A program made the translations under genes and the position numbers. Shown piece after piece: positions 27,201-40,500 of a DNA stretch of 64,000 nt; the first letter of the stretch is position 1, and each line of letters begins with the position of its first letter. Under the pieces are notes generated by a model, which saw only the letters and a list, made by a program, of their open reading frames with translations, had not been told where the DNA came from and ran no database searches. Origin of the DNA: Monarcha castaneiventris obscurior (taxonomy: Eukaryota; Chordata; Aves; Passeriformes; Monarchidae). The stretch covers positions 16,030,001-16,094,000 of the forward strand of contig JAMPIT010000510.1 of NCBI GenBank assembly GCA_026261815.1, written 5' to 3'.

Positions 27201-30200
27201 TTATTTGCTGTGGTTTTCACTGTTTCCCTGAAACAGCCTTGGGGCTGTTATTGTCTGCCAGACAGCCCTGTTGTGTTCCATACAATTTGCCTGGGGCTAG
27301 ATGATGATCACTGATTCTTTCCAAGTTTCTGTCATAATGTTTGTTCTCTGATTGTGCTGAGATAAATAAATTATTAAGAGCTACTGGATTATGTTCTCTA
27401 CCACATTTGAGTGAAAGGCCTCACTTACCTCTATGTAGAGCAAATAATAGTGTTTGTAGTTAGGAGATACTCCATCAACCTTCTCACTGTCCTGAGTAAG
27501 GCTCCTATTTCACCCAGTTGCTGACAAGTTGAGTGCTGCACAGTCTTCCCAGTTTATTTTATCCTCCTATCTTTCATTGTTATTTTTAAACTGGCATTAC
27601 TGCCCAAATTCACAGATGATGAGACCAAAGGGTCTGCAGGAGTGCACAGGGCTTCTGTGGTGGCCCTAAGCCTCTCTTACGAAGCTATAATGAATATGAT
27701 AGCTAGCTTTACAAATAATTAATAATTTAACACAGTTCTGTGTAAATACTTACAATCACCACTTAAAATATATGAACATGACACATAAAGCCTGATCTGA
27801 ATTACTTTAGTCTTAAAATAATTTAAAAATAAATCAAAGATTTTAAATGTATAAAATTTGAACATTAAGCTACACGAAGTAGGATATAAAAGAACAGTTA
27901 ATCATAGACCAAAATGTGCTTTAAAATGTTGGTAATTACTTTCATGCGGATAAAGATTACTTATGCAAAAATAGATCTATACAAATAGCTTGCAGTGGAT
28001 ATTGTTGACTCCAACATGAAATAAATAAAGTTTACTGTTGGCTCTCTAAAGTATTATAACATCTATTTTCAGGAAAATGAGGCATTTCCATGACTTTATG
28101 TTTGAGCATATTTGTCAAGTGACTAGCAGAATTGTCCCCCTGGAAATAAAAAGAAAAATCTATTAAGAAATAAACAACCAATATAGTTGTTCTGAATTTC
28201 AATAAATAAGCACAATAGACAACTAAAATACACACTGAATCAAGGAATTTTAGCAATAATCAAGTCCAAAAAAGAACAAGAGAAAACGATTGTCAGGAAA
28301 TGAATATCAGTAAATATACACTGTAGAGCACATAAACATTGTTATTATAGCGAAACTATGCTCATTCACACCAAGAAAATTCATTTATTCACCTCACATT
28401 GGTGTAATAGATCAACATATATATAGCCTTCTTACAATAGGCACTGCCTTGTGAAGAATACAAAATTAAATGTGCAAGTAAGAGGGTCAGTAAACACTCA
28501 GTGGCATTTGGTGTTGTTTGTTTCACATCTAACTAGAGACGTCTGGAAAAAGAACCCTAAACTGTGTGAACGGTTAATGTTCAGTGTTCAAGCTCATTCC
28601 TTGACTTTCTTAATTTAGTATATTTTTCACCATGGTTATATGGTTTTAAAAACAATAGAAGGAAAAGACATAGCAGTGTTTACATAGCAGCTGTGAAGCT
28701 CTGGCTATTTTTTCACAGTCAAAAATTTTAGCTCTTCATTGCACTCTTGGGTCTTTCCCCACATATTTTACATATAGCATTAACGTTACTTGATGTTGGA
28801 GTTCCTTTTCTGCATGTTCCTCCCGCAACAAAACTCAGCATGGCAGGGAAGGTGTAGTGACACCTATCCTGGCTCCCTTGCTCCCTCACTGACACTGTCC
28901 CAGCAAGGTCTGGGAGACTGATCTCCAAGCACCCACCCCCAACTTCATGTCACACCCCTGGGTATTCATCTTTCGCCTCTGTTTCTTGCCATAAAAAAAT
29001 AGTACTATGGCACAGTCCTCAGAATATTTTGGATGCTTTGTATGGAAGATGGAGGGGGAGGATGACAAATAAGAAAAAGAAACATCCAAAACCTCAGAAC
29101 TAAACCAAATCCCCAACAAGTAAAAACCCTATCCCCCTAGTTTACGTTTGCCAGTATTCGCACAGATTCTGTGATTGCGCCCTCTATTTAAAAATGCAGA
29201 TGCTCTCTGTGTATCCTTAATGACTCAAGAGGAAACCTTACCTAGCTCCATTGTAAAGATAAGGCTATTTGTGAGCAAGATCGTTATAAATAGTTTGGTG
29301 TCACCCATGTCTTCAAGCAGTTTGGGTACGAGTCTGGGAAATACATTTGTTACTGTCTGGGTCTTTCTGAATCATAGATTGGAGGTTCCCTAATGAAGAT
29401 TAATGAGGAAGAGATAGAACAACAAGCATATTCATTTATAGCTTTAACTGGAATATTTCATATGAAGCACCAAGACATTAGGGAAAATGCTACAATTGAA
29501 ACACTGTCTCATTATTATGTTGAGTCATTAATCACAGGAAGGAATACTATCTATTATTTCTTCATCTTCTGTCATTTTCTGAGATGGATTTATATTTTAT
29601 TAGCCACATGATTTTACAGGCAATAGACAGAAAATTGCCAATCATGTCCTGCCATACAGAAGACTTATTTCTCAGATGAAACTGGCAAGGTGCAGCAGAT
29701 GGTGGCTGAGAGAATTCTTTGCCAAGAAATAAAAAATTTTAAAAATCCATGCACAGTATAGGGTTAACTCTCTATTGGAGGCAATTCTGTATTAAGCTGA
29801 CTTCCTCCAAGCCTTCATGTGAGCTTCAGCAGCTTTGAAAAACATTTCTGAAAATATAACTGAAGAAATACTTCAAAGCAACATGTCAAACAAAGCAAAA
29901 TTAAAGAGCATTTTTGGAGCATACCTAGGAAGGTCAGCTGAGTTTGACTTTCAGAATTACTGGTTCTGCTTCTGCTGAAAAATTTCCTCATCTAAACAGC
30001 TTTTAAACTTTTAGTACAAGCCAGATAAATTGTGAGAGAGGCTATGACTGCAAAGAAAAAATGAATAATTCTTTAAAAAATTAGTTCTCCATATAATGTT
30101 TGAATCCAGAATGAAAAATCCAGGAAAGTTCAGTCATGTCACATGATTTAGGGCTCCTAACAGGGTTATTAATAAACCATTTTGAAATTCTAAAATATTT

Positions 30201-30453
30201 TCTTTCTATCTTCTTTTGGTAGGAAAACAACTACAGTATAGGATATACTGCCCACAGTGCATGAGGGTTTTTTAGAATCAGAAGAGACAAAAAGGGAAAT
30301 TTGGACAAATTCTATACTTAGAAGATATTTTCTCTGCTATAGTTGGTAGGAGGATGTAGCCTGGGTGGTGGTCTGTGTGGGAGCCCCATGCTGAGCAGGC
30401 AGCTGAGAGCTGTCAGGGAATGCTGGAAAGGGAGGGAGCCACCCAAGCAGTGA

Positions 30454-30475
30454 CCCTAACCCTAACCCTAACCCT
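30454..30475 (+). repeat. Interstitial telomeric repeat (CCCTAA)n
   Basis: CCCTAA is repeated three times plus a CCCT remainder, with no mismatch. It sits in a local GC-richer island (about 30350-30620) within AT-rich DNA. The vertebrate telomere unit is TTAGGG/CCCTAA. Four units are few, but a perfect run in non-repetitive surroundings is typical of short interstitial telomeric sequences left by double-strand-break repair. Confidence 0.9.
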
Positions 30476-31917
30476 GTGCCCATGCCTGCCCTCTGGGCCC
30501 CCGAAGTGACAGGCACCTGCTGCCAGCTAGGCTGAGGGTAGTGGATGGAGAAGCTTACCCTGCTGAGCTGGGATGGCCTCTGTGGTTATATGCTGCCATA
30601 CAGGAATCCTAAGGGGTCTGGAAAATACTTCAGACCTATTCAGCTGTTTGACTGTCACTTCCTGGTGTTTGGATGATAACTGGCAATGTTTTAGCATGCT
30701 TCAGGGGAGCAGAGCTACAGCTATCTCTGCCATTAAGCTGATGTAAAGTCTGTCTGAACATGAGATAAAAAGGAGACAAAGGAGAATTCTCTTAAATATC
30801 TCAAAATGCCCGGATATCAATGTGGGAGACATTTGTTACCCAAAAAAACACCCACTCTTATGAAAATACAAGTCAATGTTTTAACTGGCATATATTAATG
30901 GAAGTGTATAAGTCAGTCAGATAGCAATGAAGAATATTTATTTGTATAGAAGTGGTCAGTAATATGGATAAATGACTCAGTATTTGTCCTGGGCATTTTA
31001 GTGAAAACAAAGGTGAGAAGAAATATGAAAGCAGTCTTTATGCACATGAAGGCAGCAAAAATGAATTGAATAAGGTCTTTCCACTGGATATGGATGATGT
31101 GGTTTATTTATTGAACAGATATAATCTTTATGTTCCTTTTTGGATTAAGTAAGATGTTCCATCCACCTAAGTAAGGCTAGTAAATGGTTGGGTTTGGGTA
31201 AGGTGACACATTATGGTACTGAGTCCCTTTTAGCCCTTCCCTACTCTCACTCCTAACCTCCCCTCAGGTTTTTGTCACCTGCATGAGCTCTCCTTCCTCT
31301 CTTTCTCCTTAGAGTCATGACTCCTACAAAAATCATTTTGTTTACAGGTGAATTAAGTTTATACAGTAGTTTGTGGGATTACAAGAGGACAAATTAGTCT
31401 GGACTTGAGGAGAAGCTTTCTACCAACACTGGGAGTTGAGCACTAAATCGATATAGGTGGCATGAGTCTGACACTTCCAACTCAAAAACAGTGTAGAGCT
31501 GCACAAGTGTGGTTAAGTGGTGGCCAGTTCTGCTTTAGGGTGCATAAGGTTCCCCAACACAGCTCTTCTCTCAGCTCCAGAAATCTCCTCTCCAGTGAAG
31601 CACTGCAGTCACCAGCCTTGACAAGCGCTTCAGGACTTTCAGAAGTCCTAACACAGAGTCCAAGACTAAGTATCCTGCCACTTTTACAGTCTATTAGCAC
31701 AATTTTCCAGTAGCTGAGTTTTTCTTTTTAAGACCCTGCCTGATGAAGCTGGAAACAAATGCAGGTGCATTGCTCAGCTCCTCCAGCATCGCTGCGCTGC
31801 TCAGGGCTGTCACACACCTCCTGGCTCCAGCAGCCCTTGCTTACGGCTGAAAAACAGTAATGAAGCCAGTGATGTCTGCCACATCAGGAAAATAATTACT
31901 GTGGTGGCCAATTAACC

Positions 31918-32300
31918 TGTGGAACAAGAGACAGAGAGGTTCTTGCTAAGACAGTCTCTGGTGCCAAAGATCATGGTTGGTGAGGTGAGGGATTGGTTAT
32001 GATGAGGGAAGGAAGCCTCTCCCAGGATGCCTGTTCGGTGGTGGTGATGTACCCCAGTTCTGATTCCCTGGCTGGCTCTTGGTGCCAGCCACTCCCCTAT
32101 ACTTAAGCTTGACCTGTCACGTGTTCGGGGTCTTTGTCCATGGAAACCTTCAGGAGTTGCAGCAATAAACTGCTCTCTGTGGAACTCTGTGCAAGGACCC
32201 TTCTCAGCTCCTTGCCGTCGGATTCACATTACTGAAGTCATCCCCGCATCTGTGCATTCGTGCATCTGAGCCCACGGAACCAGAAGGGACTCGGTAATAA
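31918..32300 (+). mobile_element. LTR (probably solo) of an endogenous retrovirus
   Basis: This has an LTR-like organisation. A TGTGG start is at 31918. A G/C-richer U3-like part follows, with a TATA-like TATACTTAAG at 32098-32107. The polyadenylation signal AATAAA is at 32164-32169, followed by a U5-like stretch. The TATA-to-AATAAA spacing of about 60 bp is compact, as in class II avian elements. A 'tggtgcc' word at about 32371 could be a primer-binding-site relic, but that is weak. The right end is approximate (32,230-32,370). No gag, pol or env frame is present; the 72-codon frame at 32260-32478 is a shadow. Confidence 0.5.
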
Positions 32301-35300
32301 ATTACGGACACTTTTTCATCATCAGTGCTGTCTTGTTTCCTGTCTAATACCACAGATCAAAATCAACGCTATCTGGTGCCAGCGCTGTCTTCTCATGGGG
32401 CAGATAGTAGGAAGTGTAAGTGGGAGATGTAAGGCTGTGCTCCATGAAGAGAATTTCTACACCATTCCCATCCTGTAGGATTTCTCCAAAAGCCAAGAAT
32501 AATCTAACCATATATTCCTCACTAAATCTGTTTTTCTATTTAAAGATAATGGTGTTATGTCTTCCCTTTTACTCTACAAAGGTTATTTCTTTTCACTAAC
32601 ACTAATTGATTAAGACTAATCATACAGAAGGCTACTTTTTAAAGATTTACTTCCTCTAAATTAAATATATTAATTTCATGAGCCATCAGACTTCGGCAGT
32701 TTTTCCAGATGGAAACAAGATGTTAAAGCATCATTATCTTTTAAAAATTACTTTCAAATTTAACATTTTAGATTTTTGATATTGACTGATTTGGCAACCA
32801 TTGTTTAGGAGACAAAGAATAAAAAATGTTCTTTATTCATGTGTGAAGTAAGAAAGCATAGGAGTGAGATGAAATGGTCCTTAAATTACAAAGTGATTTA
32901 ACATTAAAATTCAATGATGACAAATACAAATATTTTAGCCAAGAGAAAGGTCTCTATAGACATAAAATTATTACAGAAGTCATGTCATGGAAGAAAATTA
33001 TCTAAAAGTCACAGCATCTCAGTGATTTGAAAGTCTGATTTTTTCAAGCAACCTTGTTAGTTTCAAAAAACTATTCATAAATTTTAACTTGTATAATAAA
33101 ACTAAAAATTCTGGAAAATCTTGGCAGTCACTTGCACAAATAATACAATTACACAGAGAAGTATTTCCACCCACAAAATTGTCCAAGGGAGTGGGGGGAA
33201 AAAAGATTTCTAGCAAGTCATTAAATACTACATTTTGTATTTAGGCAAAGTCATTGCGTAGCAGTGGTGAAAAGTGTATAATCTAAGTGAAAATAGCAGC
33301 ATTAGATTGTATTTTAAAATGAATATGTCGTCAACCAAACTTCAGAAGGCAATTACTGATAAAGCTTTTGGATTTTCATATTCATATTTTCCCATGTCTG
33401 TAAGTTCTTTTCCATTAAGTCCTACTGGACAAAATTGATGTTAGCTTTTATAAGTCATTATTGTCAACAGTGTTGTGCTTGTTTACGCAAATATGTGCTA
33501 CTCTACGGAACTAAACATCCTAGTATCTCTAAATGCACTTATTTATTACCATTCTTTTACAGCAACATCAAGTATAACTTTAGTAGCATTGCTAATAATC
33601 TTTAAGCACTACTTTACAGTATCTGACCAGCTGTTCCGAATATTCTCTCCTCTAGAGAAACATCATGAGTAAAGTTGAATGACTATTAGAAATACATCCT
33701 CATTATCTCTCTTCTAATAATACAAATGCATTCTCCTGTTGTGTATCTGCATGATCATTCCACTTATTGTATTCATAGTCATAAATTTTTAGAGATTTAG
33801 TGAATTTAAGAGAATGCAAGAGTATTTGCAAAATCTAAATACTCAAGTGTGATCTGGAATGAACTGGAGTTATTGTAGAGAAATATTAAGGAACATATCT
33901 TGAACAAACAATTAATTTCAGAGAAATGAAATAGCTATTTCAATATTTTTCTCAGCTCTACCTCTGATGTCTGAGTAATAGTGATTGTGACACCTAGAAA
34001 ATGAAAGAAATCAGCTTATCAAGAAAACTTGAATTCAAGGATGCAGCTGAGATGATATAACTCAGTTTGTTTCATACACTATGGACATAGTGTTTGTAGA
34101 TTCCTCCTTCCAACTTGCAATACTGCTTAGATGTCCTTTCCCTGAAGGCCATGGCCAAATGTGTCTCTGTGGGCTATGAGGATGAGATTCTCTGCAGATG
34201 TTTATAGAAGGCAGAGTGCTGTGTTTGGTCTTGGGAGTGACTGAGGAGAAAATGGCATTCCTCCGGCGAGATGCATCCCATCTCTAAGCACGTTTTGCCT
34301 AAGCGTTTTGTCTACGTCAATTGCAGTGTGGCAATATGTAAGAAAGGGTCTCATGCAGGCACTTGTACTGCAGGGTTTGACACCTGCTGACATGAATCTC
34401 ACTGGAGTTCTTAGGACCCACCTAGAAGGCACCCATGGAAGCAGGATCTGAGGTACAGAGGCTTTGGGACCTGACTGAAATAGCTTTCTACTTTCTTGAT
34501 CCCCCATAGTGGTCCCACCACGGCACTGATGGAAAGGAAACTCTTTTTGTGTAGATCAATCACCCTGCCCACATCAAGGGGTGTGACCAGAGGAAGGGCA
34601 CAGACAGAGCAAAGCTCTTTCCCCTCGCTCCCATGGAGTCAGTCATCAAGTGGTAAGAGGCTAAAGCTCTCTGCACAAACACATACCTGCATAAAATGCC
34701 CAGAGAGATGACATGCTGTACTAAACTTCCAGCAAATAAATCAAACAGCTTTATGGCTATATTATTGTGGGTGCAGTGATAGAAAGAGATACTGAACCGA
34801 CATAAAGTCTTGGCCAGTTTCCTTCAATAAAATGTTCATGTAAAAAAATTAGGATGCATGTTTTGTAATAAGGTTGCAGCTGATTTTTATTTGTTGACTT
34901 AGAACTTACTATGGAATTCTATAAAGCATGTGAGAAAAGAAATAAAAGAAAGGAAAAGGTAAATTAATTATTTGTGTGAGCCTCTTTCACGCCTCACACA
35001 GAAGCCTGCAAGGCTGTGCACCTTGCAAATCTGTGCCATCTGCGCAAATTGTCTCCACAGCACCATCCAGTGGCCTTTCCTCGGCTGGAAAACACTGCAG
35101 AAAACCCACGCCCCAAACCTCCACGCTTCAGGGCTGCAGTGTACAGCAACATAGCCATATCCTCGGTGGACTTACTCTTCCCTCTGCCCTGCCCAGCTTT
35201 TGCCACTTCTCTTCAGCCAATAACTATGGGCACAGCACACTGGAATAATGGGGGAATACAATGGTATCTATTTATTTTAGGATAAATAGAAGCTCAGTCT

Positions 35301-36696
35301 CTCGGAATTAATCATTAAGCAATGTTCTGGAAATCTACGCAACAAATTATCTTGCATTTCTGTTACACATAATCAAACGTGAAGTAAGTTTCTGTCAGAG
35401 ATTAACATCACTTGGAGAATATAATAACAAAAATGTAGCTAACTACTGCATTAAGCACTTTGAAATCCAGGAAGTCAATTTCATACTGTGCTGTCACACA
35501 GACAAAAGAAAAAAACATCAGAAAACTACCAGAGCACTCTAAAATGATAACAATAAAAACATGAGTCAATTCTCTTTATTTTTGCCCAGCTATATAAAAA
35601 CATAAAAGGTATGGCAAAAGAAAATACTTTCAACTGTTAAAGGACAGAAACTTCAATATTTAAAGATCCTTTGATAGCTTCTTGATACCCTTTGCCTCTC
35701 TCAATGTCATCAATGTGACCTGCCATAACAAATATACATGACCATGATCTTATTAGTGAGTCTCAATATGCACAGCAAGTCCTACTACAAGTAATCTTTT
35801 ATATATATAAATAATCCACTTCCAGCACTTTACATTCATGAAAACAATTTAAAAAATGAGATTAACTATTTTAATCTGAAGTGCAGAATCGGTGCAGCAT
35901 CCATTCTAGGCAAACTTCTTGTGGTAACTGTTGTTCCTACTTACAGGGTCTTTAATGGTTTTACAGGTATTTACGATTTCTTCCTGGATACTGAGCACAC
36001 AGTCATAATGGAGTGATAAAGAAAGAGGGTTGCCATATCATAAGTAAGAAAACTGAGTCTCAGAAACAGCATAAAAGAAGTACAAGGCAGGAAGAGAAGT
36101 GATGACTCAAGCCTGAATATCTGCCATCCCCTACTTGTTCTAGTGTCTGTCTGCAAAATGAGTAAATTTTATATGCTCTCAGGTTCTACACCCTTTCAAC
36201 ACAGCCCACCACCAAGCTGAACTGTTGTCATTCTGCCGTTTTATGAGCCAGATCACTAATATACTGTAAAAGCCACACAATTTAAAAACTTCTCCCTGTC
36301 TCAGATATTAAAAACATTACTGATGTATTCGTCTGGTGGAGAGAGAAGAATAATTATGTTTTCCTAAAAGCTTGGGTAATTAGTCTGTGATTTGAATTTA
36401 AAAGAGAGTTCCAAATAGAGGTTAAGGGAAAAAAAAAAAAAATGTCTTTATCACAATGCTAGCTGAAAAAAAATACGGAAGCGATAAAACTACCAAAAAG
36501 TGTCTTCAGGACAGGAGTCCATTGCCTGGTGCCATTTTAGGCTCGGTGGAGCTCCTGGACAGTGGAATATCCCTCCAGCTCTTTGGGTGGGTGTGGAACT
36601 GCTGTTAGTCTGGGATTACACCTACATGGACCTTTGGGGTACCCTAAGGAATCTAAAAGGGTGTCTGTGGTTAGGCAGTTGAATTCTTCATTTAAA

Positions 36697-36722
36697 GTCC
36701 ATTGTTTTAAACCACAATGGAC
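36697..36722. repeat. Short perfect inverted repeat
   Basis: Arms GTCCATTG and CAATGGAC (8 bp) flank a 10-base loop. A hairpin this short arises easily by chance; recorded for completeness. Confidence 0.5.
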
Positions 36723-37512
36723 ACAAGCCAAATTCCTGCACTTGAATGCAGTGGTACCCTCCTGGCTTTTAAAGGACTCTGTCCAAAGGGAAGAATTCAC
36801 CCTTTTCAGATACAAAGGCCAGGACAGGAACTGTATTTGGTCTCTTAAGATACATATGATTCCAAAGTTGAATCACGCTGTTCAAACGGCATCTGAGAGC
36901 GCAAACAGATTGGCTGCACGTCTTTCTTAACAGCATGAAAACTTGCTTTCCCAAAATATCATACATAAAAAGGGGTACACTAAGTTTTGGGGAAAAAAAT
37001 CTCATTACAGACACTTAGAGAATCCTCAAGTAGGAAAAAACCCTACTCTTAGAAAAAGGTTCATATGTTTCAAAGCTATGGATTCCACAACTTTCTCATG
37101 TGAAATCTTCCAGTATTTAGCTCTTTTTATAGTTAGGAACATTCCACATGTATAGTTTAGGTCTTCCTTGTTAAGATGAAAAATTGATTACTACTTCTAC
37201 TTCTGATGTGTATGTCAGCTGTCTCTTTATTACTCTCTTTTTCACAACTATAAACTATATGACATAACTTAAAGGTATCTTTTCTTAGGCAGAACAAGCT
37301 CAGCTGAAATATTCCTGAAAGATAACATTACCTCATTATCCATCATGCTGATCTCCAGTCTCCCTGCAGGGGGTTCTTTTCACACCACTGTCAAACATGA
37401 GGTTTGAAGTTGATATAAACTTCTGCTCACCTAGAGGAAAACAGCAGTTTCTCACATGTTGCACTCCTGGTAATACATCCTGAATGTCTACTAGCTTCCC
37501 TGCCAAAAATGC

Positions 37513-37534
37513 TTTTTTTTTTTTTTTTTTTTTT
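37513..37534. repeat. Poly(T) tract
   Basis: A run of 22 T; on the minus strand it encodes the Lys run within the 103-codon frame at 37336-37647. It may be the A-tail of an old minus-strand retrocopy, though no parent gene is recognised. Confidence 0.85.
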
Positions 37535-40500
37535 AACAGCCTCTCATGGCTGACTCTCTCTTTCAGCGTCTGTTCCATTAAAATCTCCAGACTTTTCCTA
37601 CCAGTAATCTGTGTCACCACTTTCTTTTTTTGAAGTGCTGTTCTCAATCCTATTATTTCAAGCTCACTTTTACCAGATCTTAGAGGCCTCCATCTTTACA
37701 TTTCTCTGCTGTTTCACACCATTAAGAGATAATAAAATCTAGATATACACCTCTACCACTTAAGGATGTAAATCAACAGCTCCACAACCAAGAAAAATCT
37801 CCTTTTTGTGTGTGTTTAAGATGTTCAATCACCTCTTCTCCCACACTGATTTGAGGTACACCAATATTTTGAAACCTTTTTTTAGTTTCCTTAGAGACTT
37901 TTGATGTATCTGCCTTCTCTTTTAGCAAATCATAAACACATTCTTGGTAATGCAATGTTGCCCTCTCCTTTTCCCAGCCTTTCTTTCCTGAACAGCCTGT
38001 ACTGTTCTCTATCAAGACTCCAATCCTTTGATTTATCCTACAAACTCTCTGTCTTTCTGATTCAGTTATAGCTTTGTTTGTGTAGCAAGACATTTCTTTC
38101 TTTCTGTTTATTCCACATACTCAAAGATACCTAAAATGTCTGGCTAGTTGCCCTGGAATCCTGGCTCTTGTTTTCTTTTATCTCCTGATTGAAATACACC
38201 ATTTGTTTCCAAGATTTCTTTGGAAATCTTCTTCCTTCTTCCAAGGTCCTTTACCAGGATACCACCCTTATAAACACAGGTAAAGGTTTCAGCTCTTTCA
38301 TTTCATTTCTTTTCTTTCACAAAAATGAGAAAGGGATCATTTCTTAGGTTTACTTTCTACTCTTCTTCAACAAACTTTGCTGTCTTAAGGCTTTAGCCGT
38401 GTTATTCTAAGGATGAAGATTCAAACATCTGATCCTGTGTGTCTATCATGCTGGTGTTTACATGTGAGATTTGATCTCCCATTAAAGCCAAAAGGGATGT
38501 AGTGTGGATTCAGGCGCCTGTGCATAGCTGTCCAAAGCCTATAAAATTTCACAGAATATTTGGTCTAACACCTATAAGGCAATTTCCTTGGAAAGGCAAT
38601 ACAGGGCAGGTCAAAAACCATCTGTTCATCTTTTGCAGGCATCTTGGATACTCTTAGGAACCTCAAACAGCACAAGGTACCTCTGCTTTGGGGTTTGCCC
38701 CCTTCAGTAGAATGCTTAGACAGGACTTAGCTCACCCAGAAGCCAAAATGTACATTCAAAGCTGAACTTTTCTCCAAGATCCCGTCAATGTATTGAATAA
38801 ATTTCCATTGGCTCTACAGGGAGCTTAGGAGACTTAGGAGTTCAAATGTGTACACCTAAATTTATATGTCTCTACTCTGGAGCCACATCCCACTCCAGCA
38901 CAGGGTTTGATTCACTAGACCTTGCATTCCTAAAACCCCTAAACTGAAAGACTGTGCCAGAAAAACCTCAAAATGTAACAGCTGAGTATTCTGACAGAAA
39001 GTAAGTGCTTACTGGGAAGCACAGACATATGAAAATAATCATGGAGGACAAAAATTAAATGACTTTCAAAAACACCAAAAACTTTAGTGATGTTATTCTA
39101 CTATTCATTAAAAATTGCAAAAGAAAGCAGTGAACCTTACTGCACCAAGTTCCACCCTCTGATGTAAGAAAAACAAGCTTAAATCGTTCAAAAACTCTGG
39201 TTAGAAGAAGGGAGAAAGAGCTTGTAGCATGTCAGTAAAAATAACAGATGTGAATTCTGTGGAACTGACAAATGTAGGCAGATAAAAGAAGATTAATTGC
39301 TTGCTGTCCACCAAAAATATGAATTGTTGAGATTCAAGTAGTAATAAAATGGGACTCTACATAGAATTCTGCATACTTCTAATGTAAACTGAAATAATAA
39401 AATTAAATAGCAATTTAACTGTCAATGAAGCTAAGCTAATTTCTCCCCTCTACTAAAATACAAACCACAAATATCTTCTTACCTGAATAACTTGGAAGTC
39501 TTGAGAAAAAGTCAAACTAGAACTTGCTTGTCATGACCCAAAATTAAGGTTAAACAAATACCAAATATTGGTATTGCAAATTTTTTCTAGTAGTTCACTT
39601 GTGCTTGACCAGTTGTAATTTTTATTATTTTTACCTTTTAATGGAAAAAAAAAAAAAAGAACCGAAAACAAAACCCAAAAGAAATATAGTTCAAGATTCT
39701 AGTCTGGCATAGAAAAACAACCTGAGTGAAAGAGTCCCACAACTGAGGTCAGTACTTGCTTGTTTTAAAGAAAGTGTTACTATTTATTCACATCCCTGGG
39801 TAAATCTTTTCCTCTACTTCTCCTTTCCCTCTCGTGTTCCTATCTCTCTCTTCACTCACAGCCATTTTGGCCCACTAAACCTTCACAAGAGTGGTATCTC
39901 TGCCAACAAATGTTTCATAGAAAATAAAAGATTTCTGCCGGGGTTCCCCACCTTCTTTCACAGAATCCACATTCTTCAATCCGTCAACAAAAGGAATCTT
40001 TTTTCTCAAGTCTCAGAAACTTGAGTTTTGTCTAATGGTATTTAAGTACATAAATGGCAATACACTGAGTTATGTGGAAGGAAAGAATATTATGGAATGC
40101 TTGGTGTGGGCTGGCAAGAACCATTTGCTGCTTGCAGAGTTCTGTCTGGGAGAACTGCACAGCCTGTAACAATAGAATTAACGAAATTAACTTGTTACAG
40201 ATTTCATGAATTAGATTAATACAGAGAAAAAAATTATGAGCCTTATTCTGTGTACAAGTGTAGTCTCCAAAACAAACATAGAAAAAAATCTAAACGGCAA
40301 CAAGAGATACTATTGTACTGTGTGATTTTACATCATTGCTAATGGGCAATAGTTTGGTAGAAGCATATTTAAAATTACAAGAGAATAATAAGAAGTCTGA
40401 GAAAATCTTCCTCCATTATCCCAAACCAATAAAAACTAATACAAATAATGTTTTAATAAATTGAATAAAAATATTTTATATAATTAGTATAAGTTTCTTT

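Larger units (their letters stand above)
12721..31917. other. AT-rich noncoding DNA, no supported gene
   Basis: About 19 kb with only short frames, none recognisable. It holds a TTTGG repeat (15026-15052), a GGAA microsatellite (18024-18125), poly(T) (18264-18282), a C10-like run at about 25845-25854, and a telomere-type tract (30454-30475). Several plus-strand frames of 70-95 codons cluster at 24.48-25.63 kb without splice signals or known motifs. The 62-codon frame at 22521-22709 ends near a GTGAGA word but has no convincing acceptor. About 16.16-16.31 kb has the look of a conserved noncoding block, untested. Confidence 0.5.

Noticed and set aside
36697..36722. Inverted repeat as a possible RNA hairpin gene
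   Set aside because: Eight-base arms are too short for a microRNA precursor and expected by chance in 64 kb.
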